A stretch of DNA of 64,000 nucleotides from Blepharisma japonicum (lineage: Eukaryota > Ciliophora > Heterotrichea > Heterotrichida > Blepharismidae). The translations under genes and the position numbers were made by a program. Positions 22,501-33,167 of the stretch are shown piece after piece. Within the stretch, counting starts at the first letter, position 1, and every line of letters begins with the position of its first letter. A model generated the notes under the pieces. It was not told the DNA's origin. It searched no databases and saw only the letters and a program-made list of their open reading frames with translations. The stretch lies in contig CATKHK010000030.1 in the NCBI GenBank assembly GCA_949751835.1, positions 186,001-250,000 of the forward strand, read 5' to 3'.

Positions 22501-23219
22501 CTAAGCAGCTTTATGAAGATGCTCAAAAAATGCTGCAAGAAATAATCAAGGGGAAACTATTATTCGCTAAAGGAGTTTTTGGAATTTTTAAAGCAAAAGC
22601 TATAGGGGATGATATAGAGGTCTATAAAGGTGAAGAAACTTTTAAGTTTTTCACCTTAAGACAGCAAGAAATTTTGGCAACAGATGGGCCGAACCAAGCT
22701 TTAAGTGACTTTGTATCACCAATTGAAGACTATTTTGGAGCTTTTGCAGTTACAGCAGGGTTAAACTGTGATGAAATCTCTCACAAGTTTGAAGCAGAAA
22801 TGGACGACTATAAGAGCATCATGATAAAAGCCCTCGCTGACCGTCTTGTTGAAGCCTTTGCAGAAATGCTGCATAAAAAGATAAGAAATGAGTATTGGGG
22901 TTATACTTCTTCAGAAAATTTGTCAACTGAAGAGTTGATTCATGAAGAATACCAAGGGATACGGCCAGCTCCAGGGTATCCGGCTCAGCCAGACCATTCA
23001 GAAAAATTAACTCTATGGAGATTGCTTGATGTAGAGAATAATACAGGCATAAAACTGACAGAATCTTTAGCTATGCATCCTGCAGCTTCTGTATGCGGAC
23101 TTTATATTTCTCACCCACAAGCTAGATACTTTGGAGTAGGACAGATATGTGAAGACCAAATACAAGATTATGCCTCAAGAAAAGGAGTTTCTGTTGAAGA
23201 AGTTAAACAATGGCTTTAA
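19545..23219 (+). CDS. MTR: Cobalamin-dependent methionine synthase
   Basis: 1224 residues, full length, no intron. Domains in order: homocysteine-binding barrel with the zinc ligands in GLNC and GGCCGT (about 310-315); methyltetrahydrofolate barrel starting near [11 protein letters not shown] (about 365); cobalamin cap and Rossmann domain with DVHDIGKN (about 764-771), whose His is the lower axial ligand, plus GLSGLITPS and GGATTS; and the activation domain with [12 protein letters not shown] (about 1138-1149), which binds S-adenosylmethionine. It transfers a methyl group from 5-methyl-THF to homocysteine, making methionine. All key residues are present. The enzyme implies cobalamin uptake from bacterial food, and a cobalamin adenosyltransferase lies 4 kb downstream. 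The C-terminus is convergent with the COMM-domain gene, 16 bp away. Confidence 0.98.
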   Translation: MDFDPSEIHNYLDSLFKSRIVIIDGAMGTMIQKHKLKEADYRGTQFIDHPKDLMNNNDILSITQPSIIANIHRQYLESGADIIETNTFNGTSVAQQDFGTQNFVKEINTAAARLAREVVDEFSTKNPSHRRFVAGAIGPTSKTASLSRNVDDPSQRDVTFDDLVESYFEQIQALVEGGVHIILVETIFDTLNAKAALFAYEKYFSAKPRLPLMISGTISDMSGRTLSGQTVEAFLISVMHSKPLCIGLNCALGATKMKAFLENLSRIAPFYVHAYPNAGLPNEMGEYDETADQFASNAMTFITDKLVNMIGGCCGTTPEYIHALKTAIESSGVHPREVPISSGKLMLSGLKEFILTENIPFVNIGERCNISGSLRFKKLLVTENNFAGALNVARDQVTNGAQVLDINVDEAMIDSVEVMSKFLRMLTSDPDIASVPLMIDSSNFKVIEAGLKVCQGKCIVNSISLKNGEAEFLEQAGILRKYGAAVVVMAFDETGQATEIEHKVRICERAHELLTKTLDFPPEDIIFDLNILTIATGMDEHNPYARNFIEATKAIRQKFPQCHVSGGLSNLSFSFRALAQFREQMHAVFLYHAIHAGMDMGIINAGALPIYEDIPADLRKIIEEVIFNESEDGKHVERIIEYADNLKKNKTKQTTEKKEAEWRSLPLPERLRYSLVNGLAEFIEKDIQEALGEYPGPLNIIEGPLMDGMSVVGDLFGAGKMFLPQVIKSARVMKQGIAYLEPLMLRGESQKKNGVILMATVKGDVHDIGKNIVGVVLRCNNYEVIDLGVQVSWDTIKETLKTHHIDVIGLSGLITPSLEHMVNYAKHMESGGMTIPLLIGGATTSKIHTAVKISPNYSHPAVHVLDASRSVGVISALLDPNLKRSFYSEIKEEYDEIRKDYYATQKQKKFRSLKEAKSNKLEINWAKYTPVPPRVEGVTVIEDQDLNELIEYIDWGPFFSVWQIRGRYPNRSFPRIFNDAKVGEQAKQLYEDAQKMLQEIIKGKLLFAKGVFGIFKAKAIGDDIEVYKGEETFKFFTLRQQEILATDGPNQALSDFVSPIEDYFGAFAVTAGLNCDEISHKFEAEMDDYKSIMIKALADRLVEAFAEMLHKKIRNEYWGYTSSENLSTEELIHEEYQGIRPAPGYPAQPDHSEKLTLWRLLDVENNTGIKLTESLAMHPAASVCGLYISHPQARYFGVGQICEDQIQDYASRKGVSVEEVKQWL

Positions 23220-23235
23220 GATTAGGATTCTTTAA

Positions 23236-23751
23236 TTAATTACTTGAATAGCTCAAGCAAACTTGTTGAATTTGTTGTAGTTTGCTAATAAAATCATTCA
23301 GTTCTGTAAGTGTGAACTCCAATACACACTTTTGTTCCTCGTTATTTTCATCTTTCGTGTTTAATTCTAGCTGCAGCAGTGGAATACCAAGATTTGCCTT
23401 ATTTGATGTACTCATAACCAAGCTGATATTCCAATCAAAATTGTCAACTTTGCAGGAGCTCAAGACATTATTGACCATATAGTTCTGAATATCAGATCTT
23501 CTTAGAAGAAAAGCTTCAGTCACCCCTTGGGCTTGCTCTTGGTTTAAGCGATATTCAGATCGAAGCTTGTTTTCTATATTAGAGGCATCTGGGGAATCTG
23601 ACATAAGATTTCGTAAAAGAGGCTTAAGCTGATAAAATAAAGAAAGACCTCCATTGTTGTAGCCTGTTATAAAATCAACTGGGTAGTTGCATAAATAATC
23701 CACAGAATCATGAACCCCTTTTACAAGATCTTGCAGAGAATAAGTTTCCAT
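23236..23751 (-). CDS. COMM domain-containing protein
   Basis: 171 residues, single exon. The N-terminal helical half contains LRSEYRLNQEQAQGVTEAF, and the C-terminal COMM domain occupies about residues 100-168, with the typical Trp-containing strand VDNFDWNISLVMSTS, a PLLQLELNT strand, and the closing helix LTELNDFISKLQQIQ. COMMD proteins form the Commander complex with CCDC22 and CCDC93, which recycles endosomal membrane cargo. I cannot assign one of the ten COMMD paralogues. Confidence 0.85.
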   Translation of the reverse strand: METYSLQDLVKGVHDSVDYLCNYPVDFITGYNNGGLSLFYQLKPLLRNLMSDSPDASNIENKLRSEYRLNQEQAQGVTEAFLLRRSDIQNYMVNNVLSSCKVDNFDWNISLVMSTSNKANLGIPLLQLELNTKDENNEEQKCVLEFTLTELNDFISKLQQIQQVCLSYSSN

Positions 23752-23936
23752 CTTTATGATTTTATTACCAATTTAAGACATGATTCTGTTATTTATGGTA
23801 TCTTCATGAAGCTATTGAAGATTACTTTTAGGTATTTTTATCTACATTATAGAAATTGTAGGTTAGATATTATCACTTCTCAGAAAAATTTTATGTAGAA
23901 TGCAAGGAATATATTAAAATCACTTACTTAAAAATT

Positions 23937-24347
23937 TTATCCCACTACTGATTTCTTATCTAAAGGACAAGAAGGCTTACTTTTAAGCCATGTGTCAATG
24001 CATGATTTATGAAAAAAATGCTTACAAGGTAGCTCTCTTACAATTTCATCTTTTTCAAGTTCTTGCAAACAAACAGCACACTCTTTCTTAATCCTTTTTA
24101 ATTGAAGCAATTCAGGAGAGGAATTGTCAAGTTGATACAGAAATCCAGGCCATTTCTCCTCTGGAAGAGAGTTTAATTGTTCTGAGGTGATCCCATTATT
24201 AGTTTCTCTTCACTGATCTTGCTGAAGAATTCGTATATAAATATTGATAGCTTCTTCTATACCAGAATTTCTATTTTCTCCGTATATAAAGACTTGGCCC
24301 GTGCTTAGAGAAATTATTGCATCTGCTAAAGTTCTTCTATTACTCAT
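23937..24347 (-). CDS. RING-H2 finger protein with Asp as last ligand
   Basis: 136 residues; one TGA near residue 46 is read as Trp, so a standard-code search would split it. The RING occupies residues 90-130: C90, C93, C108, H110, H113, C116, C127 and D130. The last position is Asp instead of Cys, as also known in Rbx1, so zinc binding may be retained. Before it lies about 85 residues of helical, uncharacterised sequence with WPGFLYQLD. No membrane helix is seen. It is probably an E3 ubiquitin ligase; substrate unknown. The layout resembles soluble RNF126/RNF115-like RING-H2 proteins, only in general form. Confidence 0.85.
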
Positions 24348-24712
24348 TTAATATTATGTTTCAAGTTTTATTTATTTTGTAAATGTCAAATCATTATGCA
24401 AATTTCTGAAATTTTAATTTTCTGCATATTTTAGTTCATCTATAATGAGATATGAAGACGTTAAATCGATTATGCTGCATCTAATTACTATAATCTATAT
24501 ATATTCTTTTAATATAAAACCAATTTTCAGCTAAAATGAAAAATAAAGAAAATAATAGAAAATTATCATTAAGATCTCTAAAAGATTGCGGAAGAACTAT
24601 CAAAAGATTTTCTCTATAAAATATAGCAAATCATCATTACGAATAAATTAAAGATTCTGTCATTAATTCAAAAGGCTAATAATATGTTTATTATATTTAA
24701 AATAGTGCCACA
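24348..24712. other. Intergenic gap without visible gene
   Basis: 365 bp of AT-rich sequence between two minus-strand genes. The best frame is only 27 codons (24536 on the plus strand). No repeat or RNA gene was recognised. It should contain the promoter of the RING gene. Confidence 0.55.
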
Positions 24713-26446
24713 TTAATAAATATTATTTTCGAGCAGTTTCATATTTGCAGCTGATAGTTCAGTTTCTAACTGCGAGTTTAAATTTGCAAGATCAGTGATT
24801 TGCTCTTCAAGTGAAGCTATTAAGCCATCATAATATATTTTCACTTTAGTGCCTGAATTTCTCAATTGAAACTTATAATCTTCTATCTCTTTCTCGCATT
24901 GTTTTAATTTCATGTCTAAATATTTAGAATTGTCCCCTTTTTCATTGTTTACAACAGTTTTCGATAGTATTCTATAAGTTGCTTTTAAATCTTCTATCTC
25001 TTTCTGAATTAATAGTTTCTCATTATTTAATTTCAAAATATCAGCGGAGTGCTGAGTTTCAATAATATTTTTTTGAGTATTTCAATTATTTACATGCATT
25101 TTAAATTTTTCTTTCTCTTCAAATAGATCATTCTGAATAATAATTACCTCAAGTCTTGAATTTTTATTTTTCAAATCCGTGATTTCTTTGTTGAACTCTG
25201 ATCATTGCTTATCGTACATTAATTTCAGGAAATCATTCTCCTCCTTTGATTTGGATAATTTGCTATTGAACTCATTTTCCAAATTTTTGTAGCAATCTTG
25301 AGTGTTTTTCTAAATAATTATCACTTCAAATCTCATTTTTTCTTGGTTTAAATCTCAAATTTGTTGTTTTAGATTTAAAATTTCTTCATTATGCTTATCA
25401 TTTTGTTGCTCGATTTTATGCTGATTTTCATTCTGCAAACTTTGGTAGTAATTTTGAGTGTTTTCCTAAATAATTATTACTTCAAATCTCATTTTTTCTT
25501 GATTTAAATCACAAATTTGGTTATTAAGCTTTGCAATTTCTTCCTTGAGCTTATCATTTTCTTGTTTGAGTTCATTGAATTGTCTTTGAAATTGTTTATC
25601 TGAGTTTTCTTGAGCTATTCCTGATTTAGATAGTGAATTAATAGACCTTTGATTTTCAGAGAAAATCGCAGCTTTGCCAATAGTATTATCAATAATTTCC
25701 TGACTATGATCAATAAATTTATGTAGTACTTTAGGATTTGGATGCGACTCCTTTAGCATTGCTGTTTCGTATGGGAACTCCGAAGTTGAATCGGGAGGGC
25801 CTTTTCTTTTTTCAATATTAGAAAACTCGTAATGTTTTTCTTGATAATTAATTTTATAATCAATAGTTCTATATTGATGATAACTACTATCTTTTTTAGT
25901 AGTATCAATATTGAGGCCTTCTTTTTCAGTATTTTCATTTTTCGGGATATCAGCAATGTGAGTCTCAACCTTGATTATTTTATACTCTTCTCTTTCTCTT
26001 TCTCTTATATTATCTTTTTGAATACTTTGCTTTATAGTTTTTGAGCTGAGTCCTTTTTCAGAGATTCTATTTATATCTGCCGGTTTTTTGCTATCCTTTC
26101 ACTCAATATAGTTTGGATTTTGATTAGCAAGGCTTGCAGGACCTTCTTTTCTTTTCTGTACATTTTGGCTATTTTTTGTTTCTTCATGCACTATAATTGC
26201 TGATGCGGACCTTGAATCTTGCTTATCAGAACAATTTTTTACCAAAGGACCACTATTGGAATATGTAGCTAAGTTAGGATTCTCTTTTGTAGTAGCGTTA
26301 TTTGCTTTTGATTGGGCATATAAAGTTTTTGATGTTGTAATGTGGTCAGCCGGGGGTTGCTTCATGCTTGATAAATTTTTTCCTCCTGTTGATTTGCTCG
26401 TACAGGGTTTTATGGATGAGCTGCTTCTCCCTTGAGATCTATTCAT
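24713..26446 (-). CDS. Coiled-coil protein with repeated tiny introns
   Basis: About 562 residues after removing 15-nt introns at 25466-25480 and 25310-25324 and a probable third at 25133-25147; TGA near 26097 and several others are Trp. The first 230 residues are low-complexity and Ser/Lys/Asn-rich. The C-terminal half is coiled coil built from repeated units, and the introns fall at equivalent places: after DLNQEKMRFE twice and after a related SRLE once. The third intron contains no stop and is a multiple of three, so its splicing is inferred only from its sequence and position. No family is recognised. Confidence 0.8.
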
Positions 26447-26561
26447 TATTTTCTTAAAATAATTATAGAAAGAAAAGTCAAAATTTTTTTTTTAAACTTC
26501 TCATATAAATCATTTGATAATCTACTTTTTGTTTACTAATTTTACTTAAAATATTTACTAA

Positions 26562-27227
26562 ATGTATGGATCATTTACCAAAGATGTTCCTGACAATTCA
26601 AAACAGTGACTGGATCTATTGTTAAAAAACAACCAAAGGAGAGCACTTTTAAAAGAAAAATATAAAGCAATTGCAATAGATAATGAAAGTCAGCCTGCAC
26701 TTTCATTTCAGTCACCCAAATCCTCACATCTTAAAAGTAATATATCTCAAGATTACCCAGAAAATCAAGAAAATAATAAAGACCGAGCTTTTAATCAAAT
26801 AAATGATCCATATAAAAGACTGGAAATGAGGATAAGAGAACTTGAGCAAAAGTACCAAAATCAGTTACGCGGGAGTAAAACGTTTAGAGAGAATGCAAGT
26901 CATGGAGACCGATCAAAAGATGACTTTAATAGTTCAAGAAAAATCATGGAACTTGAAGATAGACTACTTTTTGCAACTGAGAAATATAATGAACTTATTG
27001 ATAGGCTAGATTTAACTGAAAAAATGTTATCACGAGATGCTCTTTCACCGATTTATTCACATATTTCTGATAGAAATCCACTAGAATCCTCTCAAGGCAC
27101 TTTCAAAAAATTACGAAAAAGCCTCAAAGTAAAACGTCCCAAAACCGCAAAATCTGCAACTTCCATTCACAAGCAAAGATCAAGCACTACTTCCTCCAAA
27201 ATTTTGAAAAAAGGAAAGAAAAAATAA
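26562..27227 (+). CDS. Small coiled-coil protein
   Basis: 221 residues from the ATG at 26562, which is reached by reading the TGA at 26607 as Trp ([18 protein letters not shown]). It has two short coiled coils, around residues 87-103 ([17 protein letters not shown]) and 127-152 ([19 protein letters not shown]), and a very basic C-terminus ([14 protein letters not shown], then KKGKKK). No known domain. The gene starts 115 bp from the divergent coiled-coil gene and ends 4 bp before the adenosyltransferase start. Confidence 0.8.
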
Positions 27228-27231
27228 TTTA

Positions 27232-27852
27232 ATGTTAATGATTAATAGACTCATAGGGAATTTCTGCAAAAGGAACATCAAAATCTATACAAAAACAGGT
27301 GACAAAGGAAGAAGCAGCCTCTATACAGGTGAAAGGAGAAGTAAAGATAATCAGATTTTCCATGCCATTGGAAATACAGATGAGTTAAATGCACATATTG
27401 GAATGGTAAAAATCATGTAGGCTGTTTCTGCATGCAATAATCAATCTGATATATTGGCAATGCTCACATCAATCCAAAGCCGCTTGCTAGATTTAGGTGG
27501 ATGCATCGCTACCCCAAAAACTTCAGAAAACCAAGAAAAAGTGAATAAAATGCAATTTAACCCAAATCATACCCAACAATTGGAGCAGTGAATTGATGGA
27601 TTGGAAGCCAATTTGCCACAGCTAAAGTGCTTTATTTTACCTTCAGGAGGAGAAGTAAGCTCTAGGCTTCATGTTGCAAGGGCTGTTTGCAGGAGAGCGG
27701 AACGTAGCTTGGTTCCACTTCTGGAATCTGGAGAACTTGATGAAAATGCGTATACGTTTATAAACAGATTAAGCGATTTTTTGTTTGTTTTAGCTAGAAC
27801 TGCAGCACATAGAGAAGGAATTGAAGAGATTAAATATAAAAAAGAGCCTTAA
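27232..27852 (+). CDS. MMAB: Cob(I)alamin adenosyltransferase, PduO type
   Basis: 201 residues after a 15-nt intron at 27406-27420 (GTAAAAATCATGTAG); a TGA at 27589 is Trp. It has the ATP-binding N-terminus [17 protein letters not shown] (about 18-34), the DELNAHIG block, and the C-terminal signature VCRRAERSL followed by [12 protein letters not shown]. This enzyme makes adenosylcobalamin for methylmalonyl-CoA mutase in mitochondria. The first 17 residues are basic with no acidic residue, consistent with a mitochondrial presequence. An alternative start is the Met at position 3. The spacing of 4 bp to the previous stop is very tight, but both are probably separate transcripts. Confidence 0.95.
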
Positions 27853-28049
27853 AGCTTTCTAGGAATTATTTTGTTTTTGGATTTTCTCTAGTAATTAATC
27901 TAAATACTTCCAAATTCAGCAATCTATTGCAAAATCTTAATAGCCAATTATCTTATAGATTATAATTTAATTGCTTAATAATTATCCTGGAATGTTAATT
28001 TACATAACTTTATTCATATATTTAAAACTCAACTTCAAATAATTGAATT

Positions 28050-29339
28050 ATGGAAGAATACAAAAAATATTATGACTTACCTCTTGCAATTTGACCAAGA
28101 TCGCGAACACCTTCAATATCTTCAGAATCATGCAGAAAACCAATATTAGATCCAGTTGACTGCTGGAATCTCTCCAAAGGAGAAGGGAGAAAAATCCCAG
28201 GAGTAATAAATCAAATAAGAGCAAAGCAATTTAGAATAAAAAGAAGAGAAGATTTTCCTAAAAATCATCGTCCTATTGAACCTAACCCTTTTGAATTTGA
28301 TAAAAAAATAATCCGTGTCCAAGAACAGCTAAAATATATTGAAAAGATAAGTAGCCAGCCAATTAAAAAATACGATGAAAATCGGCCTTTATTAATTGAT
28401 GCGAGCAATGACTATCTATCTCAAACAAAAATATTAAGAAAACCAGAAAGCAAACCTTTAGCAATTATCACTAATAATGATTTAAATTCAGAAAGATCAC
28501 TACAAAAGCAGCCAATCACCCCAAGTTTTCAGCCAAAAAAGACTGAAATGGTTTTTGAAAGCACGGGAGGAAGTGATGACTTTTTTACTGAAGAAGCACA
28601 AACAGTTCCAACTGAAATGTCTTTTTCTGAGCAATACCCAGAAAATAATTACAATTTTCTCTCGACATCAAACTTAGACACTATCAGCAACAAAAAATAT
28701 TTGGATATGCCACTAATGATAGGTACGAAATCGTTGACAAGCGAATCTAGTAAAAAAATAAATTTAGAGGATGCTTATCAAATTTTCCCTAAAATTGATA
28801 GTAAAATACCTAGGGAAATTAAAAGAATAAGAGCTAGGCAGTTTAAAAATTATAGGAAAGATGATAATTGCAAAACATGCAGATCTTGCACTCCAAGTAT
28901 GGATACAAATTTTATTGAGTTAGACCCACAAATAGTAAAAATACAAGAACAGCTGAAAAATATTGATAAAATTAGTAGCCAAAACTCAAGAAGTAATAAG
29001 AATATTGCAACTAGCAATGGCGATAAGTCTTTATTTAATAATACATGCTATGACTGGAAAGCTAAAAGGCTTCAATTTTGGAAAAAAGGAAAATCTTCAA
29101 GCTATAACGAAGATCGACCTTTAGTTATTGATACAAATAATGATTTAAAATCGCAAGGAAAGCAGCCTATCACTCCAAGTTTTCAATCGAAAACCAAAAA
29201 TATAAAATTCGAAAGCACAGGGGGAAGTGACACTTTTTTATCAGAAGACGCAAACCCTGCAGAACTGTCTTTTTCAGAAGAAAAGCGAGGAATCAGCCGG
29301 ATTTTCCCTCCAAAATTTGCTAATTTTTATAATATTTAA
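28050..29339 (+). CDS. Internally duplicated protein of unknown function
   Basis: 429 residues from the ATG at 28050; a TGA at about 28092 is Trp. The protein is two diverged copies of one unit of about 190 residues. Matching blocks include IRAKQFRIKRRED with IRARQFKNYRKDD, VQEQLKYIEKISSQ with IQEQLKNIDKISSQ, ENRPLLID with EDRPLVID, and KQPITPSFQ followed by FESTGGSD in both. A Cys cluster (CKTCRSCTP) exists only in the second unit. It is basic, Ser-rich and probably largely disordered. No domain is recognised. The gap before it (27853-28049) shows nothing. Confidence 0.82.
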
Positions 29340-29427
29340 CCACTGCTTATTTTAGTAATTATTTCTGGCATAAGACTAGCATGATCGTAAATATTTTAGT
29401 ATTTTATTAAAATATTCTTAATTGGCT

Positions 29428-32400
29428 ATGGAGCTTCAACCACTAAATAAGAATATTTCTGAATCTAAGACCTCCTATTATCCTTTGCAAGAAAAAAAAA
29501 GATCATGATTCTCGAGTCTGCTATTTTTATGAATCCATCCTTTGCTAAGAATTGCTCATTCTACAAAACTAGAACAAGGGCACACTTTTGAACTGCCTGA
29601 ACCCGAGAAAGCAGAAAGCGAGACACTTTCGGAATATTTAAAAAACCACAAAGTATTTTCAGCTCTTCTCAGGTCTCATTGAAAGAAATTGCTACTTGTG
29701 ATTATTTTAGGGAATATTTCAGCAATGCTAGATTATGCGGCACCAATATATATACAGTTGCTTATTTCTTATTTAAGCTCTGATGATAAACCCTTGACGA
29801 CTGGAATTATCTTGGCAGGAAGCTATTCAATTATTACTTATTCCCAGCAAATTATAAATGGGCAGACAGCATGACACTCGAGACTTCTAGAAATTCGTGT
29901 CAAAAATTCGCTAGCAAGTGTAATTTATAATAAAGTTACAATTACAGCTACAGTAGAAGAAGGGCAAGGTGTTAACCTTTTGCAAGTTGATGCTAAAAAT
30001 ATAGTAGAACTTTTTGCTTATAGTGGCTGGGTTGTAGCTATGCCTTTTCAAATAGCATTGGCAATATTTTTAATCCTAAATCAAGTGTCTACTGCTGTTT
30101 TTGCAGGGATAGGAGCAATTGTGCTAGCTTTATCTTTAAATTATTTTATTGCAATAAAATGCAAGAATTTTCAAGAAAAATACATGAAAATCAGAGATGA
30201 GAGAATTGAGAATTCTAAAAATTTATTTGGAGAAATAAAAATGATAAAAGCATATTCATGGGAAGAATATTTTAAAAAGAGAGTAAATGCAGTCAGAAAA
30301 AATGAAGTTTCAACACTTAGAATTTTGAATTTCTTTTACGCAACAAATATTTTTTTACTGTGGACAATCCCAAGTTTAACTGCTGTTATTGTTTTTGTGT
30401 TTTACACACAAGTATTAGGAGAGCATTTAAATAGCGAAAAAACTTTTGTAACATTGACAGCTTTACTGCTACTTCAAGAGCCTTTTAGGTCTTTACCTCA
30501 AGCTGTGACTAAAGTTTTTCAATGCTACGTAAGCTCCAAAAGAATTCAAAAATTACTTGATGCTCCTGTCGTTGAAAAATTGAAGAAAAATGATGTTATT
30601 GTGATGGAAAAGGCCACTTTCGCTTATGGAGATAAAGAGATACTTCATGATATTGATTTAACTATTAATAAAGGGGAGTTATTAGCAATTATAGGAGAAG
30701 TTGGAAGTGGGAAATCGTCAATACTTAATGCAATTATGGGTGAAATTAAAATAAAATCAGGAAAAATCGCTGTTGATGATAATATTGCATATGCACCCTC
30801 GTTGGATTCATGAGTTATGAATGGGACATTAAGGAACAATGTTTTGTTTGGAAAAGAGTTTGATGAAAATAAGTATTGGAAAGTAATCGAAGCCTGCTGC
30901 CTCATGCAAGATATCAATATCCTTCCAGCTCGTGATTTTACAGAAATCGGTGAAAAAGGTATTAATCTTTCTGGAGGGCAAAAGGCTCGAGTTTGCTTAG
31001 CAAGAGCTGTCTATGCTGATAGAGACATTTATTTGCTCGATGATCCTTTGAGCTCTGTAGACTCTCATGTAGCTCACCATATATTTAAGCACTGCATGCT
31101 AGGATTACTTGGAAATAAAACACGAATATTAGTGACTCATAGAATGAATATTTTACACAAATGCGATAGGGTACTGATTATGGAAGCAGGAAAAATTAAA
31201 AAAATTACTAGTTCAGAAAGTATTTCAATTGATGCAGAAATAAATGAAGAAAGTACAAAAGCAGTGGATGCTCCTACTGGCGAAGGGAAACTCATTGAAG
31301 ATGAAGATAGAGAAGTAGGAAAGGTGAGTATAGAGGTATATAAGGATTATTTAAAATGTGCAGGAGCTTATTATTGAATTAGTATAGCTATAGTTGTTAT
31401 GATTATTTATACAGGCGTAAGAATGGCTGGAGACATTTTTCTAAAAAACTGAAGCGAAAACCAAGACGAAACTTCATTATGAATGCCACTCTATTTCAGT
31501 TTCAGGCTAGGTAGCTGCCTTTTTATCTATATGCGCACAACAAGTTTAAATGTAATGATGCAAATCAATACAGGCAAAAAGATTCATGAAAACCTAATAG
31601 ATTCCCTTATAAAGGCTCCAATAAATTTATTTTATGATATTACCCCACTAGGCAGAATTCTAAACCGGCTTAGTAAAGATCTAGGGATAATTGAAGAAGA
31701 TCTGGGCTTTAGTATCGGAACACTTTTATCTCATACCTGCTCAATTTCTGCTTCATTTATAATGGTTTTTATTTATTTTCCGTGACTTGCAGTGCTTTTA
31801 CCATTTTCTATATATCCAGCTTTAAAACTTAAAGAATATTACATAAGCACATCTAGGGAGCTTACTAGATTAGAAGCAATTTCTAGATCTCCAATTTTAA
31901 ATAATTACACTGAGACTATTTCAGGTGCAAAGTTTATAAGAGTTCATGATAAAATTCCTTATTTTATAAATAAAAATAATGGAATTTTAAATATGAATGC
32001 CAGAATGAACTATTCTTTGGGAGGCTGCAGTGCATGGCTAGATTTGTATTTAGGCTTCATCAGCTCGACTTTTTTGTGTGTTTTATTTGCACTTGTAATT
32101 ATTTATAGATATGACGTTTCTGTTGGTGTTGTAGGACTTTCACTTGCATATATTGTATCTCTCCCTAGAGATGTAAGCTCTTGGGTGCTCGTATTCGCTA
32201 TATTAGAAAATCAGATGGTTTCTGTAGAAAGAACAAGACATTTTATGAAGCTTAACCCTGAGCAGCCACTAAGACTTGATACTGATAAAAATTTGCAAAA
32301 TTGGCCGATTTCTCCATCAATCAAGTTCAGAGATGCAAAAATGAGATATAGGCCAAATACTGATCTAGTATTAAAAGGAGTCAGCTTTATAGTGGAGCCT

Positions 32401-33015
32401 GGACAAAGGATAGGGCTAGTAGGAAGGACAGGATGTGGGAAATCTTCACTGTTTTTGTGCTTATTGAGAATCGTTGAGCTGGAGTCTGGAGCTATTTTTA
32501 TAGATGAAGTAAATATAGCCCATATAGGACTTTCTGTTTTAAGAGGAGCCATTACATTGATAGCGCAAGATCCATTGGTATTTGAAGGGACACTTAAAGA
32601 TAACTTGGATCCAGTGAATGTAAAATCTCAAGGCCAAATAGAAAAAGCTCTAAAAGAAGTAAAACTGTCAAGATTTCCTACTGACCACGCAGTTAAAGCA
32701 AAAGGATCAAATTTATCAATTGGAGAAAGGCAGCTATTAAGTCTTGGTAGAGCTATGCTCGCCGATACAAAAATTATTTTATTCGATGAAGCGACAGCCG
32801 GGATTGATCCTGAAACAGATTCTCAAATACAAGAATTAATAAACCATAAGTTTCCTGGAAAAACTCTTTTGGCGATTGCGCATAGAATTGGAACGATCAT
32901 GGATAGTGATATTGTGGTAGTAATGGATCAAGGAGAAGTAAAGGAAATAGGAAACCCTAAAGAGCTTGTAGAAAGTGATTCACTATTCAAAAATTTAGCT
33001 CAGAATATTCATTAA
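29428..33015 (+). CDS. ABCC-type (MRP/CFTR family) ABC transporter
   Basis: 1195 residues in one frame that crosses several TGA codons read as Trp. Layout is TMD1, NBD1, TMD2, NBD2 without the extra TMD0 of long MRPs, so it is a short form like MRP4. NBD1: Walker A GEVGSGKS at 423, signature LSGGQ at 514, and Walker B ending DDPLSSVDSH with Asp where the catalytic Glu would be, typical of ABCC. NBD2: Walker A GRTGCGKS at 999, signature LSIGERQ near 1096 (Glu in place of the common Gln), and a consensus FDEATAGID Walker B. It probably exports organic anions or conjugates at the plasma or vacuolar membrane. It begins 88 bp after the previous gene. Confidence 0.95.
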
Positions 33016-33167
33016 ATATGCTTAAACAATTAATATAAATGCTCATCATAATTGCAATTCATTTACTTATTTCTGTTTAATTAACAGATATTTCAAATTT
33101 TCTTTATTTTAACTGATAAAATTATATATTTCAGTCCATCCATTTTTGGAATTCAGACTGATAATCA

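Noticed and set aside
27225-27240. Operon linking the coiled-coil gene and the adenosyltransferase (4-bp gap)
   Set aside because: Very short intergenic gaps are general in this genome; nothing shows co-transcription.
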